The notes: generated by a model not told the origin, from the sequence alone. A stretch of DNA of 40,219 nt from JAWWBN01 sp033720955 (GCA_033720955.1 JAWWBN010000006.1:1-40219), one strand, 5' to 3'; counted from the stretch's first letter, positions 24,576 through 34,816 are shown. Numbers and translations are program-made.

Positions 24576-25796
24576 GAGGAGAGGATGACTCTGCAGGCAG
24601 AGGCGACTCGCTGCCGCTCCGCGGCCGGGATCTAGGCTGGCTTAGGCATCAAGAGTGTAAGCAACCGGGTGCCTGTCGACCGGGTTTCTGCCGACCGCGA
24701 TCGGCCGTGGCGGCGGCGGCCCGTGGCGGAGCGCGGGGCGAGACCTCCTCCCGAAGCCGCGTCCGAGACCTCGACTTCTCGGATCAAGCGGAGGCGAAGG
24801 CGGGAGCCGGGGCGGCTCGGGCGAAGGGCAGCCGCGGTAGGTGGCAGCCGGCCGGGAACTCGACCGGGAGCTTTCCCTCCCTCAGGTCCTCGGCCGCCTG
24901 GCGGTAGGCGACCCGGAAGGCGTAGTAGGCGAGCTCGAGGCCCTTTCGAACCGCCCAACGGTCGGCGTGGAACCGCGGTGCGGGCGACCGGTTGACCCGC
25001 TCGGGCTTGTCGTGCGGGTGCTGGCGCAGAATGCGCCGGATCCCCAGGGGATTCCGACCCGTCTTCCGAATTCTCCGGCGCGTCGCGGCTTCGATCTCTC
25101 CCACGATCTCCGCGACCCGTTCTCGGATCTCCGTGCGCTCGAGCCTGCTCCAGACCGGCAGGGGACTCAAGGTCAACTCCTGCTCTTCGGAGTAGGTGTA
25201 CTTTCCGACGCGCTCGCCCCGACGTCGAGCCTCGTACTCCGCGGAGCGGTCGAACCAGACGCCGCGCAACGGACGACCGCTCAGCAGGCCCTCGACGCAG
25301 TGGGCCCCGGGCCAGTCGGCGGGCCGCCGGACGAGGCTCTCCTTGCAGCCGTTGTCGAGTAGATACCTCAGCCGTGCGACCTGGGCGGCCTCCTCGTGGC
25401 TGACGACGATGGCCTGGTAGCGCCGAGCCCAGAAGCGCTCTCGCCAGACGTGGAGGCGCCCAGCCTCCTTGGCGAGATTGCCGTTGACGTAGCCCATGAA
25501 CAAAGCCAGCTGCTCCGCGTCGGCGGGCTGAAGCAGGAGATGGGCGTGGTTGGAAAGGAACACGAAGGCGCAGACCTTGACGTCGTAGCGCTGGGCGGCA
25601 CGACCCACGATACCGAGGACGATCTCGTTGAGATCGCGAGAGGGGCGCAGAAGGAAGCGAGCCTGGACGGTCCGAGTGGTCACCTCGACCAGCGATCTCG
25701 GTGGGATGTAGCGCAGCGAACGGGCCATCGATGAGAGAGACGGATTGGGCCGACTCGATCTTCCGCCATGCCCGCCCGAAACGGGTGGAACCTCTC
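24554..25796. mobile_element. RAYT-type element bounded by a 22-base inverted repeat
   Basis: The left end at 24554-24575 and the right end at 25775-25796 are reverse complements over 22 bases with a single mismatch (core AGAGGTTCCAYCC, then CGTTTCGGG). Between them lies only the transposase-like gene and flanking noncoding sequence. IS200/IS605 elements normally lack inverted repeats, whereas REP-associated transposase genes are commonly flanked by inverted REP-like sequences, so I call this a RAYT unit. No target duplication is evident. Confidence 0.6.
24784..25728 (-). CDS. REP-associated tyrosine transposase-like protein (Y1 / IS200-like fold)
   Basis: The 314-residue product has the Y1 transposase pattern: VTTRTVQARFLLRPS (about 16-30), CAFVFLSNHAHLLLQ with the metal-binding HAH at 61-63, and a downstream tyrosine in FWARRYQAIVVS (Tyr104, the likely nucleophile). 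The C-terminal 180 or so residues are a longer extension with Arg-rich segments, typical of RAYTs rather than IS200 TnpA. ATG 25728 (MARSLRY) is the start that fits the family; the frame is open to 25854, but that part runs through the repeats. RAYTs are single-copy, non-self-mobilising genes thought to move REP sequences. No promoter is evident. Confidence 0.8.
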   Translation of the reverse strand: MARSLRYIPPRSLVEVTTRTVQARFLLRPSRDLNEIVLGIVGRAAQRYDVKVCAFVFLSNHAHLLLQPADAEQLALFMGYVNGNLAKEAGRLHVWRERFWARRYQAIVVSHEEAAQVARLRYLLDNGCKESLVRRPADWPGAHCVEGLLSGRPLRGVWFDRSAEYEARRRGERVGKYTYSEEQELTLSPLPVWSRLERTEIRERVAEIVGEIEAATRRRIRKTGRNPLGIRRILRQHPHDKPERVNRSPAPRFHADRWAVRKGLELAYYAFRVAYRQAAEDLREGKLPVEFPAGCHLPRLPFARAAPAPAFASA

Positions 25797-25848
25797 GTGG
25801 GAGGGGGAACCTCTGTCTTTGTGATGAACTACTCTCGTCTTTGTGATG
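25775..25848. repeat. right-end repeats: inverted AGAGGTTCC copies and a 12-base direct repeat
   Basis: The minus strand carries two further copies of the family: the long one at 25796-25775, and a shorter AGAGGTTCCCCCTCC at about 25814-25800. They mirror the two copies at the left end. Just outside lies GTCTTTGTGATG twice (25815-25826 and 25837-25848), 22 bases apart. None of this is coding. Confidence 0.7.
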
Positions 25849-25877
25849 CACCACCTGCTGGCGCAGTGTGACCTCGA

Positions 25878-26363
25878 ATGACGATTCCGAACGTCAGGAC
25901 CGAGTTCCTGCGCCACACCCTGGCGACCCTGGCTTACCGCGGCGGCAAGGCGATTCGCGGAGCGCCGCGCGGGTTCTCGGAGCTTCGCATCGGTCGGAGC
26001 ACGCGCACCCCCGGGGAGATCCTGGCGCACGTCGGGGATCTGCTGGACTGGGCGCTCTCGCAGGCCCAGGGCCGCCAGGTGTGGCGCGACTCGGAGACGC
26101 GCTCCTGGGAAGACGAGGTCGCTCGTTTCTTCGCCGCGCTCGAGGCCTTGGACCGGCGCCTCGCGAGCGGCGAGCCGACCGGTTTCCCCGAGGAGAAGAT
26201 GTTCCAGGGACCGATCGCGGACGCGCTCACCCACATCGGTCAGATCGCCTTGCTCAGGCGGCTGGCAGACGCGCCGATTCGGGGCGAGAACTACTTCAAG
26301 GCCGAGATCGAAGCGGGCCGGGTCGGCGAAGACCAGGCGGCGCCGGTCAAGGAATTCGACTGA
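25878..26363 (+). CDS. DinB-like four-helix protein
   Basis: The 161-residue product fits the DinB/YfiT superfamily: a helical bundle with metal-ligand histidines in GEILAHVGDLLDWAL (His51) and DALTHIGQIALLRRLA (His119). The usual spacing ('HxxDLLxW' early, 'HxxQIxLLRR' late) is present. Members include thiol S-transferases and many of unknown function. No Shine-Dalgarno is seen before ATG 25878. It is wedged between the RAYT element and a triple repeat, without a partner gene on its strand, so it may have been separated from its original context. No promoter is recognised. Confidence 0.7.
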   Translation: MTIPNVRTEFLRHTLATLAYRGGKAIRGAPRGFSELRIGRSTRTPGEILAHVGDLLDWALSQAQGRQVWRDSETRSWEDEVARFFAALEALDRRLASGEPTGFPEEKMFQGPIADALTHIGQIALLRRLADAPIRGENYFKAEIEAGRVGEDQAAPVKEFD

Positions 26364-26439
26364 TCCGATCCGCCGATCCGGGCGCTCTGGTCGGCGGGAC
26401 GGCCTCCTTGGCAACGGCCTCAAACGGTCCTTCCGCTCA

Positions 26440-26544
26440 GAGGTTCCACCCTTCTCGGGAGACGGAGCGCTCAGAGGGCGCTCAGAGGTTCCACCCTTCT
26501 CGGGAGACGGAGCTGGAGGTTCCACCCTTCTCGGGAGACGGAGC
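26440..26544 (+). repeat. three copies of a 29-base GAGGTTCCACCC repeat
   Basis: Identical 29-mers start at 26440, 26485 and 26516 (GAGGTTCCACCCTTCTCGGG, then AGACGGAGC). The starts are 45 and 31 bases apart. They share the AGGTTCCAYCC core with the four copies around the RAYT gene but have a different second half containing TCTC-GG-GAGA. Copies one and two are each preceded by GCTCA. Repeats lie in the 317-base gap between the DinB-like gene and hslV; the remainder, 26364-26439 and 26545-26665, shows no gene. Confidence 0.85.
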
Positions 26545-26665
26545 TGGCGAGCGGCCGCGCTACTCGGCGGCCTCTCGGTCCGCGGCGTCTGGTTGCCCGT
26601 AGAGCCCCCGCCGGCGGCGGCGGCTCCCGGCCGGGCGACCGGTCGCCACCAGCCGCGCAGCCCGC

Positions 26666-26671
26666 TACAAT
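26666..26671 (+). promoter_or_regulatory. -10 element of hslV, predicted leaderless
   Basis: TACAAT lies exactly nine bases before the hslV ATG, with only pyrimidines between (CCTCCCCTC), so no Shine-Dalgarno exists. The transcript would start zero to three bases before the ATG. A -35 is not evident. Confidence 0.5.
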
Positions 26672-26680
26672 CCTCCCCTC

Positions 26681-27213
26681 ATGCAGACCGTGCGATCCAC
26701 GACGATCCTCATGGTCCGGCGCGCCGGCAAGGTCTGCCTGGCGGGCGACGGCCAGGTGACGCTGGGCGACACCGTGATCAAGGCCGGGGCGAGCAAGATC
26801 AAGCGCGCCGGCAAGGGGAAGGTCCTGGTCGGCTTCGCCGGCGGGGCGGCGGACGGGCTGGCGCTGTTCACCCGCTTCGAGGCCAAGCTCGAGGAGTTCT
26901 CGGGCAACCTCGAGCGCGCCGTGGTGGAGCTGGCCCGGGACTGGCGCACCGACCGCGCGCTGCGCCAGCTCCAGGCGCAGATGATCGTCGCCGACGCCGA
27001 GAAGGTCTTCCTGGTGTCGGGCAACGGCGACCTGCTCCAGCCCGACGAAGAGGGGGTGCTGGCCATCGGCTCGGGAGCCAACTTCGCGCTCTCGGCGGCC
27101 CGCGCGCTGCTCCGTCACACCGAGCTCGACGCCGCCCAGATCGCAGAGAGCGCGATGCGGATCGCCGCCGAGATCTGCGTCTACACCAACGACCGCATCA
27201 CCCTGGAGCGACT

Positions 27214-27217
<4 letters not shown>
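26681..27217 (+). CDS. hslV: ATP-dependent protease peptidase subunit HslV
   Basis: HslV is the proteolytic chamber of the HslUV protease. The 178-residue product starts MQTVRSTTILMVRR, so the catalytic Thr is residue 7 (TTI), behind a six-residue propeptide, as in some bacterial HslV. The GDGQVTLGDTVIKAGASKIKR block (about 23-43) and GSGANFALSAARALL (about 130-144) are typical. Length fits the family. It overlaps hslU by GTGA, so the two subunits are translationally coupled. A TACAAT nine bases upstream suggests a leaderless message for the whole hslVU-lipoprotein-dapF set. Confidence 0.96.
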
Positions 27218-28597
<1,380 letters not shown>

Positions 28598-28608
<11 letters not shown>

Positions 28609-29977
28609 GATCACCCTCGTCGCGCTTCTCGGCGCCCTCCTCCTCCTGCCCGCCTGCGGCAACAAGAAGCCGCCGACGCCGCCGCCGCAGATCCTCCCGG
28701 CCCGCACGCTGGACCTGACCGTGCAGCAGCGCGGCGAGGAGCTCCTGCTCTCCTTCACCTTCCCCACCACCACCGCCACCGGACTGCCCCTGGGCGCCAT
28801 CGCGGGGGTGGAGTTCTGGGAGGTCGTGCGCGAGGTCGGCGGCGCCGCCGTCCTCGAGCCCGGCACGGGCGAGACGGCGTCGCCCGACGAGGACGAGACG
28901 GCGGACGAGGGGGAGGCGGCGGACGAGAGCGAGACGGCGGCAGAGGCCGAGGGGGGCGTCGAGGAGGAACCGCCGGCCGAGGACGAGGAGGCGGCCGAGG
29001 ACGAGAGCGAGACGGAGACCGGCGACGACACGGCCGGCGACCGGGGCGAGCTGACCCCGGAGCGGCTCGCCGAGCTGGCCCGGATCGACCCGACGGAGTT
29101 CGCCGCCGCGGCCACGGTCCGCGCCACCCTCACCGGACCCGAGCTCGACTCGGCCATCCAGGGCGACAAGATCAGCGCGCGCTTCCCGCTGGGCCGGCGT
29201 CCGGCCGGCGCGAGCCTGGAGGCGCACCACTTCGCCGTCAAGGTTCTCTCCCCCACCGGGCTGGGCTCGCCGTTCTCGAACATCGCCTCGATCGTCCGCC
29301 GCGAGACGCCGCCGCCGCCCACCGAGTTCACCGTCGAGCCCGACTCGGTCGGCGTGCGGCTCGGCTGGTTCTTTGCCGGCCAGGGCCCGCCGGCGCCCGC
29401 GGCGGAGGAGGAGGGCGAGGAGCAGGAGGACGCCGCGGCGGCGCCCGCCGTGGCGGTCGAGGAGATCGCCGAGCCGGAGGTCGACTTCGAGGCGTTCCAC
29501 GTCTACCGCCGGGGCGCGCGCGAACGCTCCTACGGCCCGCCGCTGGTGCGGGTGGCCCAGAGCGGCCGCCAGTACGTGGATCGCACCGCCCGCTTCGGCG
29601 AGGCCTACATCTACGCCGTGGCCGCGGTGATCGAGGCCCAGCCCCGGGTCGAGACGGCGCTCTCGACCGAGCGCGAGATCGAGTACACCGACCGCTTCCC
29701 GCCGCCGCCGCCGCGCAACCTCGTGACGCTGGCGGAGCGCGGGTCGGTGCGCGTCCTGTGGGACGCCAGCACGGCCGACGACGTGGACGGCTACCTGATC
29801 TACCGCGACGGGGGGGACGGAGAGTTCACCGCCCTCAACGAGGAGCCGCTCCGCGAGCTCGAGTACACCGACCGCGACGTGCGCTCGGGCGGTGTCTACC
29901 GCTACCGGGTCGTGGCGGTGGACCAGAGCGGCAACCGCAGCGTCGAGAGCCGGGTCTCCGAAGCCCGCGTCCCGTGA
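28598..29977 (+). CDS. lipoprotein with fibronectin-III-like domains and an acidic linker
   Basis: The 459-residue product has a lipobox LLPAC, so Cys20 would be lipidated. Residues about 87-147 are a run of Asp/Glu/Ala/Thr with imperfect repeats (ETASPDEDETADEGE and similar). Two FnIII-like stretches follow, about 180-350 (interrupted by another acidic insert near 268-285) and about 365-455, with the typical VRVLWDASTADDVDGYLIYR and YTDRDVRSGGVYRYRVVAVDQ. The function is unknown, probably a surface or periplasmic interaction module. ATG 28598 lies 11 bases before the hslU stop, and dapF begins inside its stop, so it is sandwiched in a tightly coupled operon. Confidence 0.75.
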
Positions 29978-30798
29978 TCCGCTTCTTCCGCCTCTCCGGC
30001 GGAGGCAACGACTTCCTGGCGCTGGCGGAGCCGCCCTCCCCGCCGTCGCCCGAGGAGGTGGCCGCCTGGTGCGCCCGCGGCGTCTCGGCGGGAGCCGACG
30101 GGCTCTTCGTCCTGAGCCGCGAGGGGGACGCCGTGCGCATGGTGCACTTCAACGCGGACGGCGGCCGCGCCGACCTGTGCGTGAACGGCGTGCGGTGCGC
30201 GGCGCGTCTGGCCCGGCACCTGGGGTGGAGCGGCGAGGAGCTGGTCATCCGCACCGACTCGGGCGAGATGCGCGGCCGCGCCGCCGGGGCCGAGACGGCC
30301 GCGGTGACCCTGCCGCCGCCTCCGCCGCCGCGGCCGATCTCGGTGGACGGCGGCGCGCGGTCCGCCTGGTCGGTCCGCATCGGGGTGCCCCACCTGGTGC
30401 TCGAGTGGCCGCAGAGCCTCGCCGCCGCTCCCGTCGCGGAGCTGGGGCCCGCCCTGCGCCGCGACCCCGCGCTCGGAGAAGAGGGCGCCAACGTGGACTT
30501 CGTGCGCTTCCCCGACCGCGGCCACCTGGAGATCCGCACCTTCGAGCGCGGCGTCGAGGCGGAGACGCTGGCGTGCGGCAGCGGGGTCCTGGCCGCCGTC
30601 GCCGTCGGGGTCGCCCTCGACCGCCTGGTCCTGCCGGCGGAGGTGGTCACCCGGGGCGGCTTCCCCTTCCGCGTCGACGGCGCCGTCCGGGAGGGCAGGG
30701 TGACCGCCTGGGAGCTCGCCGGCGACGCCCGCCTGGTGGCCGAGGGGATCCTGCTGCCCGGCGCCTCCCAGACGCCACGGCCGCCCCGATGGAGTTGA
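29974..30798 (+). CDS. dapF: diaminopimelate epimerase
   Basis: DapF converts LL- to meso-diaminopimelate for lysine and peptidoglycan. The start is GTG 29974 in the GTGA overlap with the lipoprotein gene; the product is 274 residues. It has the FxxxxGxGNDF start (FFRLSGGGNDFLAL), the first active-site Cys69 in GRADLCVNGVRC, and the second Cys201 in ETLACGSGVLAAVAV. The residue after Cys69 is Val where the family usually has Gly (C-G-N-G); the rest of the site is intact, so I expect activity. No other lysine genes are near. Confidence 0.92.
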   Translation: MIRFFRLSGGGNDFLALAEPPSPPSPEEVAAWCARGVSAGADGLFVLSREGDAVRMVHFNADGGRADLCVNGVRCAARLARHLGWSGEELVIRTDSGEMRGRAAGAETAAVTLPPPPPPRPISVDGGARSAWSVRIGVPHLVLEWPQSLAAAPVAELGPALRRDPALGEEGANVDFVRFPDRGHLEIRTFERGVEAETLACGSGVLAAVAVGVALDRLVLPAEVVTRGGFPFRVDGAVREGRVTAWELAGDARLVAEGILLPGASQTPRPPRWS

Positions 30799-30829
30799 GC
30801 CGCGGCCCGGTCTGGCGACGGCGCCCTGC

Positions 30830-30835
30830 TAAGCT
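30830..30835 (+). promoter_or_regulatory. -10 element of tyrS, possibly leaderless
   Basis: TAAGCT lies nine bases before the GTG of tyrS, with CCCCGGCCG between, so no Shine-Dalgarno is present. The match is weaker than at purL or trmFO (first three positions and the last T only). It shares the nine-base spacing of hslV and the YycJ-like gene. Confidence 0.35.
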
Positions 30836-30844
30836 CCCCGGCCG

Positions 30845-32122
30845 GTGAAGCTCTCTCTGTTCGAAGAGTGGCAGCGGCGGGGTCTGGTCCACCAGGCCAC
30901 CGAGACCGGAGTGGCGGAGGCTCTCGAGAGCCCCCTCGTCGCCTACATCGGCTTCGACCCGACCGCCCCCAGCCTGCACGTGGGCAGCCTCCTGCCGGTG
31001 ATGATGCTGCGCCGTCTGCAGCGCGCCGGCCACCGTCCGATCGCCATGGTGGGAGGCGGCACCGGGATGGTGGGTGACCCCTCCTTCCGCGACGACGAGC
31101 GTCCTCTCCTGGACACCGAGACCCTCTCCTTCAACAGCCGCGCCCTGAAGCGCCAGCTCGAGCGCTTCCTGGACTTCTCGCCTGGAGAGGCCGTGCTGGC
31201 CGACAACGCCGAGTGGCTGGACAAGCTGCACCTGATCGGCTTTCTGCGCGAGGTGGGCAAGCACTTCTCGGTCAACGCCATGATCGCCCGCGAGTCGGTC
31301 AAGCGCCGCCTCACCACGCGCGAGCACGGCATCTCGTACACCGAGTTCTCCTACAGCCTGCTGCAGGCCTACGACTACGTGGAGCTCTACGACCGCTACG
31401 GCTGCACCCTGCAGCTCGGCGGCAGCGATCAGTGGGGCAACATCGTGACCGGCGCCGACCTGGTGCGGCGGATGCGCGACGCCGAGGTGCACGGCCTGAC
31501 GAGCCCGCTCATCACCCGCGCCGACGGCAAGAAGTTCGGCAAGTCGGAGGCCGGGAACGTATGGCTCGACGCCGAGCTCACCACGCCGTTCGAGTTCTAC
31601 CAGTACTGGATCAACGTCCCCGACGACGACGCAGTGCCGATGCTGCGCTACTTCACCACCCTCTCCCTGGACGAGATCGACGAGCTGGCGCGCGCCGCGG
31701 CGGAGCGCCCGGAGGAGCGGCTGGCGCAGCGTCGGCTGGCGGAGCTCGTCACCCAGAGAGTCCACGGCGCCGAGGCGCGCCGGCGGGCGGAGCACACCAC
31801 CGAGATCCTCTTCGGCGGCGGCGACCTCGCCGAGCTCGATGCGGCCGAGGTCGAGGACGCCTTCCGCTCCTCGCCGGCCACCGAGGTGGGCCGCGAGGAG
31901 CTCGAGGGGGGGCTGCCGCTGCTCGACGCCCTGGTGCGCACGGGGCTGGCGCCCTCCAAGGGCCGGGGGCGCACGGACCTGGCCGGCGGGGCGATCACGG
32001 TCAACCACCGCCGCGAGACCGACCCCCATCGCCGGCTGACCCTCGCCGACGCCGTGGGAGGGCGCTACGTGGTGCTCCGCCGGGGCAAGAAGACCTACCA
32101 CCTGCTCTCGGTCTCTCGCTGA
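30845..32122 (+). CDS. tyrS: tyrosyl-tRNA synthetase
   Basis: TyrRS charges tRNA-Tyr. The 425-residue class I synthetase has the HIGH variant HVGS at 45-48 within YIGFDPTAPSLHVGSLLP. Tyrosine-binding residues lie in YTEFSYSLLQAYDYVELY and LQLGGSDQWGNI, and the KMSKS variant KFGKS is near 230-234. A C-terminal S4-like RNA-binding domain (GRTDLAGGAITVNHRR) follows. Start GTG 30845 gives MKLSLFEEWQRRGLVHQAT, a typical TyrRS N-terminus. A T-box or other leader element is not seen. A GCGCC-GCGA-GGCGC hairpin just after the stop (32141-32154) might help termination. Confidence 0.96.
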   Translation: MKLSLFEEWQRRGLVHQATETGVAEALESPLVAYIGFDPTAPSLHVGSLLPVMMLRRLQRAGHRPIAMVGGGTGMVGDPSFRDDERPLLDTETLSFNSRALKRQLERFLDFSPGEAVLADNAEWLDKLHLIGFLREVGKHFSVNAMIARESVKRRLTTREHGISYTEFSYSLLQAYDYVELYDRYGCTLQLGGSDQWGNIVTGADLVRRMRDAEVHGLTSPLITRADGKKFGKSEAGNVWLDAELTTPFEFYQYWINVPDDDAVPMLRYFTTLSLDEIDELARAAAERPEERLAQRRLAELVTQRVHGAEARRRAEHTTEILFGGGDLAELDAAEVEDAFRSSPATEVGREELEGGLPLLDALVRTGLAPSKGRGRTDLAGGAITVNHRRETDPHRRLTLADAVGGRYVVLRRGKKTYHLLSVSR

Positions 32123-32138
32123 CGGCCCGCCGGCTCCC

Positions 32139-32169
32139 TTGCGCCGCGAGGCGCGGCCCGTGGTAGGTT
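32139..32169 (+). promoter_or_regulatory. possible promoter of the serine protease gene
   Basis: TTGCGC (32139-32144) and TAGGTT (32164-32169) with a 19-base spacer are the only candidate elements between tyrS and the protease gene. The spacer is long and the -10 moderate, so this is a weak call. A leader of about 40 bases with a real Shine-Dalgarno (GGAGGAGA, 32203-32210) would follow. Confidence 0.3.
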
Positions 32170-32219
32170 GTGCCCCGTCGGGGGCCGAGACGAGAGTCGG
32201 ACGGAGGAGATCAGTGGCC

Positions 32220-33356
32220 ATGAAGTACAAGCTGTCGCGCCGTATCGTCGCCGCCGTCGCCGCGGTCGTCGTCGCCGCCGTCGCCGCGGCTCCGGCCACC
32301 GCCGGCGTCAAGAAGTTCCGCAAGAAGCAGCCCCGCCCCGTCCAGCTCGGCACCTCGGCCGGAAACGCCGAGGACTTCTCCCTCGATCCGCCATTCATCT
32401 CCTGCGCCGGGGGCACCGCCGGCGCCCTGCTCAAGATGGAGGATCCCGAGGATCCCGACGGCGAGCTCTACTTCATCCTCTCCAACAACCACGTCCTGGC
32501 GCTGGGCAACCAGGGCTCGCCGGGCGACGAGATCGTCCAGCCGGGCCTGATCGACACCGATTGCGAGAGCGCCTCCGAGGACGCGATCGCCCACCTCTCC
32601 TCCTTCAAGAAGATCAAGTTCGGCGGGAAGAAGCGGAATCACGTGGACATGGCGATCGCCGAGGTGGTGGACGGCGCGGTGCGGGAGAACGGCAAGATCC
32701 TCCGTCTGGGCGTGCCCGGCAACGGCGTGGTGGACGCGGAGCCCGGGCAGAAGGTCAAGAAGAGCGGCCGCACCACCGGCTTCACCCGCGGCGACGTCTT
32801 CCTGGTGGACACCGACGTCCTGGTGGACTTCCTCTCCTCCGGCGCCACCAAGACGGCTCTCTTCCGCAACCAGGACGTGGTGGAGAGCCGCAACCGGGAC
32901 TTCAGCGGCGGCGGCGACTCCGGCGCCGTGGTCTACCTCGACGCCGGCAAGTGCTCCCCCGCGATCGGCCTCCTCTTCGCGGGCAACGCCAACTTCACCG
33001 CCCTGAACCCCATGGAGAGGGTCCTGGGCGCCGCCAAGAAGCTCCGGCCGCGGGGGGAGAAGACCCTCGTGGGCTGCGACAGCCCGGTGGCGGCGGTCGC
33101 CGCCTTCTCCGCCCGCGAGGACCGCGGCTTCCGCAACGCCCAGCGGGTCAAGGAGCGCTTCGCCGACCGCGTGCTGGAGATCGACGGCGTGGTGGGCGTC
33201 GGGGTGGGCCGGGAGAAGACCGGGACGGGCGACGCCATGGCGGTGCTTCGAGTCCTGGTCGAGCGCGCCGACGACGAGACGCTGGCGGAGATCCCAGGCG
33301 AGCTCGACGGGGTGCCGGTCCGGGTGGTGGTGACCGGCCGCTTCAAGGCCTTCTGA
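32220..33356 (+). CDS. secreted trypsin/chymotrypsin-fold serine protease
   Basis: The 378-residue product has a strong signal peptide (MKYKLSRRIV then Ala/Val runs to PATAG, about residue 29). A catalytic triad can be read: His91 in LSNNHVLA, Asp143 in NHVDMAIAEV and Ser234 in SGGGDSGAVV. Two cysteines flank the N-terminal part (62 and 115). The last 70 or so residues, with GVVGVGVGRE and GELDGVPVRVVV, form a small alpha/beta module that also occurs in Nal1-like bacterial proteases, as far as I recall. GGAGGAGA precedes both GTG 32214 and ATG 32220, which are in frame; I took the ATG. It converges on the YfcC-type gene 10 bases away. Confidence 0.8.
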   Translation: MKYKLSRRIVAAVAAVVVAAVAAAPATAGVKKFRKKQPRPVQLGTSAGNAEDFSLDPPFISCAGGTAGALLKMEDPEDPDGELYFILSNNHVLALGNQGSPGDEIVQPGLIDTDCESASEDAIAHLSSFKKIKFGGKKRNHVDMAIAEVVDGAVRENGKILRLGVPGNGVVDAEPGQKVKKSGRTTGFTRGDVFLVDTDVLVDFLSSGATKTALFRNQDVVESRNRDFSGGGDSGAVVYLDAGKCSPAIGLLFAGNANFTALNPMERVLGAAKKLRPRGEKTLVGCDSPVAAVAAFSAREDRGFRNAQRVKERFADRVLEIDGVVGVGVGREKTGTGDAMAVLRVLVERADDETLAEIPGELDGVPVRVVVTGRFKAF

Positions 33357-33366
33357 GGCCGGGCGG

Positions 33367-34791
33367 CTACCAGCCGAGGGCGGGGCCGAAGCGGACCGAG
33401 GCGATCAGCAGAACGATCGCCACGGCGAAGAGCTTCACCAGCAGCGGGCCGGCGAAGCGGAGCCAGGCGCCGTAGGGGATCCTGCCCAGGGCCAGGGTGC
33501 CCATGACCAGGGCGCTGGTCGGCACGACCATGTTGGTGAAGCCGTCGCCGAACTGGTAGGCGAGGACGGCGGTCTGCTGGGGCAGGCCGGTCAGGGTGGC
33601 CAGCGGGGACATGATGGGCATGGTGACGAACGCCTGCCCGCTGCCCGAGGGGACGAAGAAGTTGCACACCGTCTGCACGGCCAGCATCCCCACCGCGGCG
33701 ACCCCGGCGCCGGCTCCCTCCAGCAGGCCGGCGACGGAGTGGATGACCGTGTCGATGATCTGGCCGTCGTCGAGCACCACCTCGATGGCCCGCGCGACGC
33801 CGACGAGGAGGGCGGCCGAGGTCATCTCGGCGGCGCCCCGGATGAAGGCGCGACTGGTCCGGCCCGGGCCCATCCGGGCGAGCGCCGCGCCGAGCAGCCC
33901 CACGGCGAGGAAGATGGCGTTGAGCTCGCCGATGTACCAGCCCGCCGTGGACGCACCCACCACGAAGGCGACCATCCCGGCCGCAAGGACCGCCAGGATC
34001 GCCACCCGGGAGGCCGTCAGCTCGACGTCGTCCGCGGGCTCGAAGCCGCTGCTGTAGTCGACGTCCGCCACCAGCGACGCCTCCGGCCTGCGGCGCACCC
34101 GGCGCGCGTAGCGGTAGATGTGGTCGAACGCCACCACCAGGAAGATCAAGAGCATGATCGCTCGCGCCGGCCAGCCGGAGGCGGGCGCCACCCCGGCGAT
34201 GTCCTGGGCGATGAGCACCCCGAAGGGGTTGACCCCGGCGCAGGCCCACCCGATGCCGTACGGCACCCAGACCAGACCCATCGCGACGATGGCGTCCATC
34301 TTCATGGCCAGGCTCATGGTGACCAGGATCGGGATCAGCGGCACGTACTCCTCTCCCATCCCGATGGTCCAGGAGCCGAGGGAGAAGACGACCAGGCAGC
34401 CGGCGATCAGGAGCCAGGGGGCGCCGCCGAGGTGGATCACGGCGGCGTGCAGCACCGCGTCGATCGCCCCGGTCTCGCGCAGGATCTTGATCACCCCGCC
34501 GACCAGGAAGATGAGGAAGATGATCTCCTCGGCGGCGGAGAGCCCCCGCGGGATGGCGGTCAGGAAGTGCCAGGGCGGCAGCGCCTCCCGCTCGGCCGCC
34601 GGAACCGGCGCGTAGGTGCCGGGCACGACCATCTCCCGGCCCGGGTTCTTGGGGTACGGCTCTCTGTCGAAGGTGCCCTGCGGCACCAGGTAGGTCAGGA
34701 GCTGGGCCAACACCACGATCGAGAAGAGCAGCACCAGCGAGTCGAGCTGGAGGCCGCGCTTCGCGGGGCCGTGGCCGGGAGCGGCCGCCAT
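33367..34791 (-). CDS. YfcC-family membrane transporter
   Basis: The 474-residue product is almost all membrane helices (about 12), for example LDSLVLLFSIVVLAQLLTYL and IIFLIFLVGGVIKIL. It has family blocks GSWTIGMGEEYVPLIPILV, GVNPFGVLIAQDIAGV and NFFVPSGSGQAFVTMPIMSPL, which resemble the C4-dicarboxylate/amino-acid (DcuC/YfcC) superfamily. The substrate is not evident; relatives include arginine/ornithine and dicarboxylate carriers. It begins 25 bases after the M3 peptidase stop, so the two are probably co-transcribed and could link peptide breakdown to uptake or export of the products. Confidence 0.82.
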   Translation of the reverse strand: MAAAPGHGPAKRGLQLDSLVLLFSIVVLAQLLTYLVPQGTFDREPYPKNPGREMVVPGTYAPVPAAEREALPPWHFLTAIPRGLSAAEEIIFLIFLVGGVIKILRETGAIDAVLHAAVIHLGGAPWLLIAGCLVVFSLGSWTIGMGEEYVPLIPILVTMSLAMKMDAIVAMGLVWVPYGIGWACAGVNPFGVLIAQDIAGVAPASGWPARAIMLLIFLVVAFDHIYRYARRVRRRPEASLVADVDYSSGFEPADDVELTASRVAILAVLAAGMVAFVVGASTAGWYIGELNAIFLAVGLLGAALARMGPGRTSRAFIRGAAEMTSAALLVGVARAIEVVLDDGQIIDTVIHSVAGLLEGAGAGVAAVGMLAVQTVCNFFVPSGSGQAFVTMPIMSPLATLTGLPQQTAVLAYQFGDGFTNMVVPTSALVMGTLALGRIPYGAWLRFAGPLLVKLFAVAIVLLIASVRFGPALGW

Positions 34792-34816
34792 GGTCGGGCA
34801 GGGAGGGTCGGAGGCC

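Noticed and set aside
26440..26544. A CRISPR array
   Set aside because: Only three 29-mers with unequal 2-16-base gaps, no spacer-length intervals and no cas genes; the core matches the RAYT-flanking repeats.
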